A stretch of 62,824 nt of DNA from Meiothermus cerbereus DSM 11376 (GTDB lineage: Bacteria > Deinococcota > Deinococci > Deinococcales > Thermaceae). The notes under the pieces are model-generated. The model saw only the letters and a program-made list of their open reading frames with translations. It was not told where the DNA came from and did no database searches. A program made the position numbers and the translations under genes. The DNA is taken from positions 1 through 62,824 of the forward strand of contig NZ_JHVI01000024.1 of the NCBI RefSeq assembly GCF_000620065.1. The letters run 5' to 3'. This document shows, piece after piece, positions 14,890 to 22,029 of this stretch; position 1 is the stretch's first letter, and the number at the start of each line of letters is the position of its first letter.

Positions 14890-15169
14890 GGGCTTCCTCC
14901 CTGGCCATGTGTTTTTCGATCAGCTCCAGCCCGGCCAGGCCAATGCCCCGGCAGGGCAGGCCGGTGAGGTGCAGCTTGAGCCAGCGCCAGACCTGCTGTT
15001 CGCTGGGGTAGGTGGCTTCCATCTCGGGCTCCACCTCGTAGGTCTTGATGTAGCCCCCATCGGGTTTTTTCCAGACCGAGTAGAAGGTGCCCTTCAGTAC
15101 CAGCCTGGGGTGGTCGTAGACCTGGATGCGCTTGGCGCGCAGGCGTTTGCGGATTTCATCCTTCGTCAT
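14882..15169 (-). CDS. Hypothetical protein (95 aa)
   Basis: Basic N-terminus (KDEIRKRLRAKRIQVYD), then a strand-rich middle (LVLKGTFYSVWKKPDGGYIK) and a helical end (QVWRWLKLHLTGLPC). Start ATG 15169 with GGAGG nearby; overlaps its neighbours slightly. Likely a small soluble early protein that binds nucleic acid or another protein; no family recognised. Confidence 0.45.
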   Translation of the reverse strand: MTKDEIRKRLRAKRIQVYDHPRLVLKGTFYSVWKKPDGGYIKTYEVEPEMEATYPSEQQVWRWLKLHLTGLPCRGIGLAGLELIEKHMAREEAHA

Positions 15170-15449
15170 CGCAGTCCTCCGATAGGCGCAAGGGCCGCAC
15201 GTTGTGCAGCACGCGGCCCAGGGTGCGTGCCGGGAGTTCCAGCCACTCATTGGCGCTGGGGCTGTAGAGGCCGTAGATGTGAACCACCTCCCCGGGCTCG
15301 TAGCCCAGGGGCAGCTCGGGGTCGAACTGCTCCGGCAGGCAGGCCTGGTAGAGGTAGCACAGGCGCATGGCCACGTTGCCCCGCAGCAGGAGCAGGTGGG
15401 GGCGGGGGTTCTCCCGCAGTTGCACTAGAATCTCGCCGGGGGTGAGCAT
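15156..15449 (-). CDS. Hypothetical protein (97 aa)
   Basis: The start is taken as ATG 15449, giving MLTPGEILVQLRENPRPH; the longer frame to 15491 begins with an Arg-rich stretch overlapping the upstream zinc-ribbon gene. It is strand-rich (PRPHLLLLRGNVAMRLCYLY, then GYEPGEVVHIYGLYSPS). It overlaps genes on both sides. The start is uncertain. Unknown early phage protein. Confidence 0.4.
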   Translation of the reverse strand: MLTPGEILVQLRENPRPHLLLLRGNVAMRLCYLYQACLPEQFDPELPLGYEPGEVVHIYGLYSPSANEWLELPARTLGRVLHNVRPLRLSEDCDDEG

Positions 15450-15667
15450 AGCCAGCACTCGATGTCGTCGAGCATCCCCCGCCCGCCGCAAATCGGACAG
15501 GCAGGGTGGATGGCCGCGCGCAGGCGCTCGGCGGCTTCCAGGGCTTCCGCCACCTCGTGGTAGAGCTGGGCCGCGGGCCAGTTGCGGTTCTTCTCGCAGA
15601 TGCGGGCATAATGCCGGGCCTGGGCCGGGGTCTGGCAGCGCTGGTAGGCGCGGTCGAGGGCGCTCAT
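15425..15667 (-). CDS. Small zinc-ribbon protein (80 aa)
   Basis: Helical N-terminal two thirds (RAYQRCQTPAQARHYARICE, LYHEVAEALEAAERLRAAI) and a C-terminal zinc ribbon CPICGGRGMLDDIECWLC with two CxxC pairs. Such ribbons bind nucleic acid or partner proteins. Start ATG 15667 overlaps the stop of a 34-aa membrane peptide (ATGA). In the early operon; function unknown. Confidence 0.55.
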   Translation of the reverse strand: MSALDRAYQRCQTPAQARHYARICEKNRNWPAAQLYHEVAEALEAAERLRAAIHPACPICGGRGMLDDIECWLCSPPARF

Positions 15668-15768
15668 GCGTCCTCCTCCCTCCGGCTGGCGGCCAGCACG
15701 GCCATCATCAGCATCCCCAGCAGGCCTCCCAGGATGTAGCCCAGTAAAAAAGCGGTTCCGGCGCTCAC
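15664..15768 (-). CDS. 34-aa membrane peptide
   Basis: GTG at 15768 overlaps the previous TGA (GTGA), and the stop overlaps the next ATG (ATGA). The product is one glycine-rich membrane helix (LLGYILGGLLGMLMMAVLA) with a charged tail (RREEDA). Start and stop coupling on both sides, with no gap, support translation. Could be a membrane-acting Kil-type or accessory peptide; this is inference. Confidence 0.5.
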   Translation of the reverse strand: MSAGTAFLLGYILGGLLGMLMMAVLAASRREEDA

Positions 15769-16082
15769 GGCATCTCCATCCCCCGCAAGCGGTGGGGGTT
15801 GCGCAGGGTCTCGATGGTGGATTCCTTGGTGGCCTGCTCGTAGAAAATCTCCGCCGAGGCCATATAGGCGGCCAGCATGCGCCGGGCCAGGCCCTTCAGG
15901 GGGCCAGGCTCGATGCTGCCGGTCTCCTTCAGCTCGCGGATATGGGCGAGCAGGTCGGTGGCCATGTTCTGCAGGTGGAAGAGCAGGTAGTCCTCCGGCT
16001 TGTACTCGGGGGCCGGGAGGCTGTCCAGATCGGCGTATACGGGCTGGGGGTTGGTGGGCTGCTTGTTTTCGGGTTTTTTCAT
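15765..16082 (-). CDS. Hypothetical protein (105 aa)
   Basis: Pro/Asn-rich flexible N-terminus (KKPENKQPTNPQP), then helices (YLLFHLQNMATDLLAHIREL, LARRMLAAYMASAEIFYEQA). No membrane segment. ATG 16082 follows the previous stop by three bases. Part of the overlapping early operon; no family recognised. Confidence 0.5.
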   Translation of the reverse strand: MKKPENKQPTNPQPVYADLDSLPAPEYKPEDYLLFHLQNMATDLLAHIRELKETGSIEPGPLKGLARRMLAAYMASAEIFYEQATKESTIETLRNPHRLRGMEMP

Positions 16083-16085
16083 GGC

Positions 16086-16334
16086 TTACTCCTTTTCGAA
16101 AACGACCAGTTTGTTGCCGTGGGGGGCGATGGCGTAGGCTTTGAAGCCTGCGTATTTGGCGCAGATGCGGGCCTCCTGCATGGAGGGCTGGCCCACCCGG
16201 CGGAAGAGCACCAGGGTGCGGCGAGCGCTGCGGGTATCGGCCACCAGCCAGAGACCTTTGCTCAGGCAGGTGCTGGCCCGACCGTTCTGGGCCTGGGCCT
16301 GGGCGAAGAGGGATTGGATGACTGTTTCCAGCAT
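16086..16334 (-). CDS. Hypothetical protein (82 aa)
   Basis: Start ATG 16334, two bases from the phage mraZ stop; the longer frame to 16433 would overlap mraZ extensively. The protein has a small alpha/beta pattern (GLWLVADTRSARRTLVLFRR, then YAGFKAYAIAPHGNKLVVFE). Probably translated together with the phage mraZ. Function unknown. Confidence 0.5.
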   Translation of the reverse strand: MLETVIQSLFAQAQAQNGRASTCLSKGLWLVADTRSARRTLVLFRRVGQPSMQEARICAKYAGFKAYAIAPHGNKLVVFEKE

Positions 16335-16336
16335 GG

Positions 16337-16771
16337 CTACCTCAAAAAGGTCTGGATCAGCTCCAGGCCGTCGCGCTGGGCCTGGGGTGAGGTCAGGCGG
16401 GCCAGTTCCTCGCTCCAGCGCCCAGGGCTCCACAGTTCGAAACGGTTTTTCATTCCGATGATGACCACCTCCTCGCGGATATCGGCGTGGGATAGGAGCT
16501 GTGGGGTCAAGGTGGTGCGACCGGCGGCGTCGAGGCGACCCTTCAACGCACCGCCGATCAGGAAGCGGGCCAGGGCCGCCGCCTTGGGGTTGGTGATGGG
16601 GAGCTGGGCCAGCTCGGCCTCCACCCGCTGCCAGACCACCAGGGGGAAGCCATAGAGGCAGCCTTCCAGCCCCCGGGTGATCACCAGCCCGTCGCGCAGC
16701 TCGTCGCGGAAGGCTTTAGGCAGCAGCAGGCGGCCCTTCTCGTCCAGGGCGTAGTGGTGCTCCCCGGTCAT
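16337..16771 (-). CDS. Phage-encoded MraZ homologue
   Basis: 144 residues, the same length as the host MraZ at 29354. Both SpoVT/AbrB-like halves are present: YALDEKGRLLLPKAFR with VITRGLEGCLYGFPL in the first, and GRLDAAGRTTLTPQLL with VVIIGMKNRFELWSPGRW in the second. MraZ binds repeated GTGGGN boxes upstream of the dcw operon and controls its transcription. Here the gene sits in the early operon two cistrons after the ATPase block, so it would be made at induction. Phage use of MraZ to act on host division genes is inference, but the host target lies only 12.5 kb away. Confidence 0.9.
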   Translation of the reverse strand: MTGEHHYALDEKGRLLLPKAFRDELRDGLVITRGLEGCLYGFPLVVWQRVEAELAQLPITNPKAAALARFLIGGALKGRLDAAGRTTLTPQLLSHADIREEVVIIGMKNRFELWSPGRWSEELARLTSPQAQRDGLELIQTFLR

Positions 16772-17202
16772 GACAGAACCCGCCCCCGCCCGGCCATATC
16801 GGCCAGGGTCTTTTCGTCGATCTTCTTCTCGAAAATCTCGGCGGCGTAGCTGATCAGCGCGGCGTAGAGGGCCTTGCGCTCGTGCTCCAGGGCGTCCTTC
16901 TCAAACACCAGCTTGTCGATCTGCACCGCGATCTGCTCCAGGCGGTCGGCCAGGTGCTCATATTCGATGTCCTCGTAGACCTGCACCCGCAGGTAGTCGC
17001 TGCGCTCGGCCTCGCTTTTGAGCTGCTTGTAGCTCTCGCGCAGGCGGGCCCCCTGGCGCACGTAGGTCTCGCGGCGCTTCAGGGCCCGCTCGGTGTTGTC
17101 GCGCTCGGCCCGCATGGCCACCAGCTGGCGGTTGATGCGGGCGATCTCCACCGGAATCTCCAGCAGCCGGCGGCGGCGTTGTTCGGCAAAGTCGGCGGTC
17201 AT
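16768..17202 (-). CDS. Coiled-coil early protein, Gam-like candidate
   Basis: 144 residues from ATG 17202, with GGAGG five bases upstream. Almost entirely a long coiled coil (EIARINRQLVAMRAERDNTE, YKQLKSEAERSDYLRVQ, VQIDKLVFEKDALEHERK). Mu encodes Gam, a coiled-coil protein guarding DNA ends, in a similar place after B. Size and position fit loosely, yet I cannot see a decisive Gam signature. The stop overlaps phage mraZ by four bases. Confidence 0.5.
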   Translation of the reverse strand: MTADFAEQRRRRLLEIPVEIARINRQLVAMRAERDNTERALKRRETYVRQGARLRESYKQLKSEAERSDYLRVQVYEDIEYEHLADRLEQIAVQIDKLVFEKDALEHERKALYAALISYAAEIFEKKIDEKTLADMAGRGRVLS

Positions 17203-17543
17203 TTTTCCTCCTGCAATAGGACAGATGTGATTTCTTCGTCGGGGTAAACCCGCTCCAAAAGAACCTTTCTCAGCACCTGCCCCCACTTGCCGGGAAGCAG
17301 GTGGATTTCGATCTGGGTCGCCAGCACCTGCACGGTGTAGGTGGCGCCCATCTCGCCGCGGGGGTTCAGGTTGCGCAGGGTGATCACCGCGCCGTCCTGC
17401 AGCCAAGGGATGTCCCCGCGGATGTAGTTGATGGGCTTGGCAGGCCAGTCGCCGGTCTCGGTGGCCAGGTACAGCAGGGTGGCGATGTCGTCCAGGCGGG
17501 GTATGCGCTCCCCCGCCACCTCAATCTCCCGGCGTTTGCGCAC
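17199..17543 (-). CDS. Hypothetical early protein (114 aa)
   Basis: Start GTG 17543, overlapping the stop of the 31-aa peptide (TAGTG) with GGAGG six bases upstream; the longer frame to 17561 would overlap that peptide. The protein mixes helices and strands: RIPRLDDIATLLYLATETGD, then AVITLRNLNPRG, TYTVQVLATQIEIHLLPGKW. No family recognised. Possibly a DNA-transaction accessory acting with the transposition proteins. Confidence 0.5.
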   Translation of the reverse strand: MRKRREIEVAGERIPRLDDIATLLYLATETGDWPAKPINYIRGDIPWLQDGAVITLRNLNPRGEMGATYTVQVLATQIEIHLLPGKWGQVLRKVLLERVYPDEEITSVLLQEEK

Positions 17544-17638
17544 TAGCGACCTCCGTACCATGCGATGGCGTGGATGATCAGCACCATCAGCGCACCCGTA
17601 GCGATGTCCACCAGTAGCAATGCCAGCTTTTGTTTCAT
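17543..17638 (-). CDS. 31-aa membrane peptide after the MuB-like gene
   Basis: ATG 17638 overlaps the TGA of the ATPase gene (ATGA), and its TAG overlaps the next GTG start. It encodes a short basic start and one membrane helix (LALLLVDIATGALMVLIIHA). Perfect coupling on both sides makes translation likely. In Mu, a small Kil protein is made from this part of the early region; any link is inference. Confidence 0.5.
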   Translation of the reverse strand: MKQKLALLLVDIATGALMVLIIHAIAWYGGR

Positions 17639-18450
17639 TGGCTACCTCCCGCCAGGTTGAGCTTTTGCGAGACTGCCACCACTGCTTTGACCGTGAAGGT
17701 GGCGCGGCTCAGTCCTTTATCGGCGTTGCGGGCGATGGTGCGGTCGATCTGCTTCACGAGCCGCAGCACGTCCCGCATCACCCCGCCCGTGAGTTCGTAG
17801 ATTTTCTGGCGGCTGGCCTTGGGCAGCCCGGCCAGCATGGGCATCTCCACCAGTTCCTCGGGGCTTACCGGCTCCGCCTCGGCCACCACCCCGATCCGGC
17901 TCTCGATGTCCCGCCAGCGGCGGATCTGGGGGGCGAAGTCCTCGGTGCAGATCAAGATGAAGGTGCTGGATGTTTCGTCGGCCAGATATTTGAGCACCTC
18001 GAACGACTCCCGCGGCATGCGCTGGGCCTCGTCCACCACCGCCACCATGCGCTTGGCGCTGAGCTGGGTGTGCACGGTGTGCAGCAGGTCGCGGAAGCGG
18101 CGGGGGCGGGGGATGTAGAGGTTGAGGGCCAGGGCCTCCAGCAGGGCGTTGGGCTCGTAGTTGGGCTGGGCGTGAATCCAGGCCGTGTTGAGCTGGGGCC
18201 ACTGCTCCCGCACATAGCGCAGGAAGTGCCGGGTGGTGACGGTCTTGGAGCAGCCTGCCGGGCCGGTGACCAGGGCGAAGGGGAACTCGTCCTCCACCGC
18301 GTCGCGCAGCCGGGCCGCGATGATGCGGGTGGCGCGGGTCTGCACGAAATCGGTCTCGTCATCGAGCACGTCCCCGTACTCGCTGGCCAGCCAGTCCTCT
18401 ACGATCTTGTCTACGTCCTCGGGGTTGATGTATGGTGGTTGTTGAGCCAT
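17635..18450 (-). CDS. MuB-like AAA+ ATPase (transposition target/activator protein)
   Basis: 271 residues. Walker A GPAGCSKT at 63-70, Walker B VAVVDEA with D140 and E141, and a following sensor region (FILICTEDF). MuB/TnsC/IstB-type ATPases form DNA filaments, select targets and activate the transposase. The C-terminus (GVMRDVLRLVKQIDRTIARN) is a typical AAA+ lid. The gene follows the transposase by 27 bases. The pair is diagnostic of a replicative transposing phage. Confidence 0.9.
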   Translation of the reverse strand: MAQQPPYINPEDVDKIVEDWLASEYGDVLDDETDFVQTRATRIIAARLRDAVEDEFPFALVTGPAGCSKTVTTRHFLRYVREQWPQLNTAWIHAQPNYEPNALLEALALNLYIPRPRRFRDLLHTVHTQLSAKRMVAVVDEAQRMPRESFEVLKYLADETSSTFILICTEDFAPQIRRWRDIESRIGVVAEAEPVSPEELVEMPMLAGLPKASRQKIYELTGGVMRDVLRLVKQIDRTIARNADKGLSRATFTVKAVVAVSQKLNLAGGSQ

Positions 18451-18477
18451 ATAGCTCCTTTCTGCTTCAGCGGGGGT

Positions 18478-20460
18478 CTACTCCCCGTTGGAGCCCATGT
18501 TGTGCTGGGACGACAGGTCTAATTCGTCGTCCAGGGTGAAGCCTGCAGCCAGGAACTCTGCCAGGGCCTGCTCCACCTCGCGGTCGCCTGGCGCCGGGTC
18601 CAAACGGGCCTGGGGGCCAGAGATTTGCAAGGTTTCGGGTTGGGGTTGGGGTAGGTCGGGGGCCCGGCGGGAGAGGGCCTGGTCCAGCCGCACCATAGGG
18701 TTCATGAACTGGGCCCGAATCTCGTCGGCAGCCGCGTGGATATCCCGAATCTGCTGCCGCAGCTTGCGCCGCATCTCGCGGGCTTCCTCGCCCAGGGCGC
18801 TCCAGTTCTGGGATTCGAGTGCGCCCAGAATCTGCAGGCTGCCGTCCCGCCGAGGCATGGCCGCGGTGTACTGGGCCGCCGGGAGGATTTCGTTGATCAG
18901 CACCACCACGTCCATGCCCTGGTAGCGGATCAGGCTGCCGTCGGGCAATCCCCAGGCCCGCCCGCGCAGGGTGATGGTGCCGTTGCCGCGCACCCGCCGG
19001 GTCTCCTGGCGGGAAAACAGCAGCATCAGGTCGCCGAAGTCGTAGTGCACCCGGCTGCTCCTGGGCGCGGTCTCCACGAACAGTTCCTCGCGGGTTTTCC
19101 TGCCCAGCAGGGATTTGTGGTAGTCCTGGGTGAGCCATAGCAGGGCTTTATGTTTGAACTCCTCCTCGGTCAGGAGGCGCTCGGGGTAGGGGTCGGGGCC
19201 GCCCTCGGCCATCCAGCGGCGGGTGTTGTGCAGCAGCCGGGCCAGGCGCTGGTGGTCGCGCTCGTGCACGTCCGAGCCGGCGTAGCCCGGCAGACCCGCC
19301 TCGAACTGCTGGTGGAAGAGGCCGAAGAAGCGCTCGATGTTGCCGCGGCTGTGCGAGACGTAGGGCCGCGAGTGGGTGGACTCGATGCCCAGGTCGGCCA
19401 GGATGCGCTCGGATTTCTCCGAGCGGTAAACCTTGCCGTTGTCCCAGTAGATGCGCTCCGGGCGGCCCCAGATGGGCCAGTGGGCCCGCCAGGGCTCAGG
19501 CTTTTCCAGCAGGGCCAGCATGAGCATCCGGTCGGTGGCGGCCTGGTCCTCGTCGCGCGAGAATACGAAGGCCGGCACTGCGCCGCTGAACACGTCGATG
19601 GCCGCGTGGATGCGCAGCCGCAGCACGTGGTTGGTGTAGGGGTCGTACACAAACGCATCGCAGCGGGTCATATCCACCATCCAGAGCTGGTTGGCCCGCT
19701 CGGTGAGGATTTCCCCGCTCCAGACCCGCAGGTGTTCCTTGCGGGCGCGATCGTCCATCAGCGTGACCCGCAGTACGGGGTCGGACTCCATCTGTTTGCG
19801 GATGCGCCGAATGGTGGTTGCCGACAGGGTGCTCCAGTCCCGGCTGTTGGGGAAGGGGCGGTAGCGCAGCAGGTTTGGGTCGTTGAGTTCGATGATGCGC
19901 CGGATGCGGGGGGCGCTGTAGCGGGGGTAGGTCATCCACAAGCCCACCACCAGCTCGTAGAGTTCCCGTGGCAGCCGAACCACCCCGGCGTCCCGCCGCA
20001 TACGCCGGGACAGCGCCTGTTCGGAAAGCTGGGAATGCCGGAGGCGCTGCACCAGGCGGATCACCTGTCGCTTGGAGTAGCCGTGCTGCCGGGCCGCCTG
20101 CTCCAAGAGGCGGTTTCTCTCGCCGGGGTTGGCTGCGCGGTACTCGGCGTAGAAGGGCAGCAGCCAGTTGTGAGCCTCCCGCAGCTCGGGGGTGAACTCC
20201 GGCTGGGAAGCGGGGGCGGTATCTGATGGGGCAGGCGGCTCTTCCAGGGACGACTGCAGGATAGGGGGACTGTTCTGCTCGAATACGCGCCGCAGGGAAT
20301 CCAGGTTGACCAGGCGCTTGCGGGTGTAGCCGCCGCGCTCGAGGGGAACCTCAACCAGGGTGGATTCGACATCTGGATGCTCCAGATATCGTTCGATGGT
20401 GCGAATGCCCTTACTAAGGACTCTCGCGGCTTCGGGGATAGAAACAAAACGCGCTGTCAT
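18478..20460 (-). CDS. MuA-like DDE transposase
   Basis: 660 residues. Catalytic triad D263 (WMVDMTRCD), D340 (YWDNGKVY) and E376 (GNIERFFG), with 35 residues between the second Asp and Glu, as in Mu/retroviral integrase cores. N-terminal regions (FVSIPEAARVLSKGIRTIER and RQHGYSKRQVIRLVQRLRH) are DNA-binding helix-turn-helix domains that would recognise the end repeats. A beta-barrel domain follows the core. The ATG start overlaps the HTH gene stop (ATGA). It would cut and join the ends near 29023 and at the unseen left end. Confidence 0.95.
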   Translation of the reverse strand: MTARFVSIPEAARVLSKGIRTIERYLEHPDVESTLVEVPLERGGYTRKRLVNLDSLRRVFEQNSPPILQSSLEEPPAPSDTAPASQPEFTPELREAHNWLLPFYAEYRAANPGERNRLLEQAARQHGYSKRQVIRLVQRLRHSQLSEQALSRRMRRDAGVVRLPRELYELVVGLWMTYPRYSAPRIRRIIELNDPNLLRYRPFPNSRDWSTLSATTIRRIRKQMESDPVLRVTLMDDRARKEHLRVWSGEILTERANQLWMVDMTRCDAFVYDPYTNHVLRLRIHAAIDVFSGAVPAFVFSRDEDQAATDRMLMLALLEKPEPWRAHWPIWGRPERIYWDNGKVYRSEKSERILADLGIESTHSRPYVSHSRGNIERFFGLFHQQFEAGLPGYAGSDVHERDHQRLARLLHNTRRWMAEGGPDPYPERLLTEEEFKHKALLWLTQDYHKSLLGRKTREELFVETAPRSSRVHYDFGDLMLLFSRQETRRVRGNGTITLRGRAWGLPDGSLIRYQGMDVVVLINEILPAAQYTAAMPRRDGSLQILGALESQNWSALGEEAREMRRKLRQQIRDIHAAADEIRAQFMNPMVRLDQALSRRAPDLPQPQPETLQISGPQARLDPAPGDREVEQALAEFLAAGFTLDDELDLSSQHNMGSNGE

Positions 20461-20678
20461 AGACGTGTTGTCTCCATATGTGGCGTTTCAGATGAAAAAA
20501 AATCGGTGCTTACGCCGTAAACCTTAGCGATACGCTCTACCACATAGAAGCTGACGCGCTTGCCCCGGCGACCCGCCAGGATATGCTCGATGGTTCCTAC
20601 TGCCAGGTTTGCCTTCGCCGCTAGCGATCGTGGAGTATCCCCGTGTTGGCTCATCAGATCGTAAAGCTGCTTTTTCAT
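20457..20678 (-). CDS. Ner/Cro-like HTH regulator
   Basis: 73 residues from ATG 20678, with GAGGTG seven bases upstream. An Xre-type helix-turn-helix covers residues 15-60: TPRSLAAKANLAVGTIEHIL, then VVERIAKVYGVSTDFF. It is the first gene of the early operon, co-translated with the transposase, and faces the repressor gene. By analogy with Mu Ner and lambda Cro it should damp early or repressor transcription. A copy of the operator-like ACATATGGA lies at its 3' end. Confidence 0.8.
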   Translation of the reverse strand: MKKQLYDLMSQHGDTPRSLAAKANLAVGTIEHILAGRRGKRVSFYVVERIAKVYGVSTDFFSSETPHMETTRL

Positions 20679-20697
20679 GTGCAAACACCTCTTGGCA

Positions 20698-20746
20698 ACA
20701 TATGGAGCATTAGTAAGATGCTACATATGGAACCCACATCTGTCAA
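20698..20746. promoter_or_regulatory. Immunity control region: divergent promoters and two operator-like repeats
   Basis: Early promoter, minus strand: TTGACA (20746-20741), 17-base spacer, TAGCAT (20723-20718). Repressor promoter, plus strand: TTGGCA (20692-20697), 16-base spacer, TAAGAT (20714-20719), which places transcription start at ATG 20727. ACATATGGA occurs at 20698 and 20723, and inverted at 20473-20481. The first two sit in the spacer or start region of these promoters. Confidence 0.65.
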
Positions 20747-21464
20747 TGACCTGGAAGCTGCGCTAGCAAAACGCAAACCAGGGCCGTTACGAGGCCCTTT
20801 CAATGATTGGATTCTTGAGACAATGAAGAGGCGAGGTATTAACACCCTTGAGGAGTTCGCTAAGCAGTCGGGTATTTCGAGAGGGACGTTGTATCATCTT
20901 GTTAGGGGACGAGTTTCTCCGAAGGGGACTTGGGTAAAGCCATCAGTAGACACCCTGTTAGTTCTTGCTAGATTCCTCGAGCGTCCCATTCAAGACCTAA
21001 TTTTTCGGCTTGAGCCAGACGCGCCTGGAGTGTCTGAACAGGATCGGACTATCGCCTGTGGGACGGTAAAGGTTTTCGGTGTCGTAGGCGCTGGCCCCGG
21101 CCAGTTCGAGCCCACGTTAAAGAGCGTCTATGTTCCTGCCGTTGTGGCCAAAGGGCGACCACTTGCGGCATATGAGGTCAGGGGTGACTCGATGTGCGGA
21201 GGCAAGCGCCCCATCTGCGATGGCGACATCATCGTGGCAAATATGGCCGATAAGGGTTGCAGCGGCCAGGTGGTGGTAGCCCGCCTTGTGGATGGGAGTT
21301 TTGTGTGCAAGGCTTTGAAGGAGGATAAGTTTGGCAGGCGGCTAATGTCGCTCAATCCCCTTTACACCAACTCCGCCCCGCCGGTTATTCCTGCTGAGGA
21401 CGTGGACGAGGTCATCGGGCGCGTGGTCTGGGTGCAGGGGGCGCTGAATGGTGTGGAGGAATAG
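20727..21464 (+). CDS. CI/LexA-type phage repressor
   Basis: 245 residues. Helix-turn-helix at about 38-64 (INTLEEFAKQSGISRGTLYHLV). The C-terminal peptidase S24 domain has the nucleophile S155 in VRGDSMCGG and the general base K195 in GSFVCKAL; GVVGAGPG near 118-125 is the likely self-cleavage loop. It should hold the prophage silent and be inactivated through RecA. ATG 20727 is chosen because the promoter spacing predicts a leaderless message; ATG 20718 is in frame too. Confidence 0.9.
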   Translation: MEPTSVNDLEAALAKRKPGPLRGPFNDWILETMKRRGINTLEEFAKQSGISRGTLYHLVRGRVSPKGTWVKPSVDTLLVLARFLERPIQDLIFRLEPDAPGVSEQDRTIACGTVKVFGVVGAGPGQFEPTLKSVYVPAVVAKGRPLAAYEVRGDSMCGGKRPICDGDIIVANMADKGCSGQVVVARLVDGSFVCKALKEDKFGRRLMSLNPLYTNSAPPVIPAEDVDEVIGRVVWVQGALNGVEE

Positions 21465-21485
21465 CTGCGCGGCCCATCGCTACAT

Positions 21486-21540
21486 GCTATATTAGAGGTA
21501 ACCTAGCCAGACATTCCCCGGAGGAAGCTCCGGGGGTTTT
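21486..21540 (+). promoter_or_regulatory. Late leader 4 (holin to tail-chaperone operon)
   Basis: GCTATATT, AGAGGT, AACCTAGCC (21486-21508), then the hairpin CCCCGGAG/CTCCGGGG (21516-21535) followed by GTTTTGTTT. Box spacing and the AACCTAGCC element match the other three late leaders, but on the plus strand. The hairpin with T-run may terminate readthrough from the repressor gene or attenuate the leader. Confidence 0.7.
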
Positions 21541-21563
21541 GTTTGGCCCAAAGGAGGAAGTGT

Positions 21564-21854
21564 GTGCTGAAATTCGCATCAATCCTGGCTGTCGCCAAGC
21601 TCGTCTACGCCGCGCTGGGCCTGGTGGTGCTGGTCGTGGAAGACATCATGGACGGCCAGCCAGGGGCACAGAAAAAGGAAGCTGCAATGGCTCGGGTAAA
21701 GGAAGTAGTGACGGGCATTCTGGGGTACTGGCCCGCTTTTATTCCCGATGCCCTCCTGGGATTCCTTATCGACTGGGTGGTGAGTCGGTTCAACGCCGAT
21801 GGCACCTTTCGTAAAAGCTCTGGCCCTCAGACCAGCACCCCAGCCGCATCCTGA
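21564..21854 (+). CDS. Holin-like small membrane protein
   Basis: 96 residues from GTG 21564, with GGAGG six bases upstream. Hydrophobic N-terminal helix (FASILAVAKLVYAALGLVVLVV), a charged middle (GAQKKEAAMARVKEVV), and a C-terminal stretch with ALLGFLIDWVVSRFNADGTF. This plan resembles small phage holins. First gene after late leader 4. The location ahead of head genes is unusual for a holin; a membrane-associated morphogenesis protein is the alternative. Confidence 0.55.
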   Translation: MLKFASILAVAKLVYAALGLVVLVVEDIMDGQPGAQKKEAAMARVKEVVTGILGYWPAFIPDALLGFLIDWVVSRFNADGTFRKSSGPQTSTPAAS

Positions 21855-22029
21855 TACATGGCCACTTTCGCCGGAGACCGCACGATTAGAAAACCGCAGC
21901 TACTGGCGGTTGAAAACGGGTTTGCCTTTGGAGTTGTTCGAGCGGCTCCCCTGGGAGGTTCAGTTTGCACACCCTGACCTCTTCCGGCGTCACTTCGCAG
22001 ATATCCTTGCAGGACGGTGGCGTCCCTAA
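21799..22029 (+). CDS. Doubtful small ORF overlapping holin and protease genes
   Basis: A 76-codon frame whose second half (LPLELFERLPWEVQFAHPDL, then FRRHFADILAGRW) looks protein-like and is followed by a stop. It overlaps the holin-like gene by 56 bases and the protease start by 65, and no ribosome-binding site precedes its ATG. It may be a real small head-operon gene with an unrecognised start, or chance coding in GC-rich DNA. Confidence 0.3.
   Translation: MAPFVKALALRPAPQPHPDTWPLSPETARLENRSYWRLKTGLPLELFERLPWEVQFAHPDLFRRHFADILAGRWRP

Noticed and set aside
9612-20226. Long plus-strand ORFs opposite terminase, MuB and transposase (for example at 9612, 17620 and 19150)
   Set aside because: They are antisense shadows in GC-rich codon-biased DNA; their products are low-complexity His/Gly/Val-rich, and the minus-strand proteins carry full catalytic motifs.
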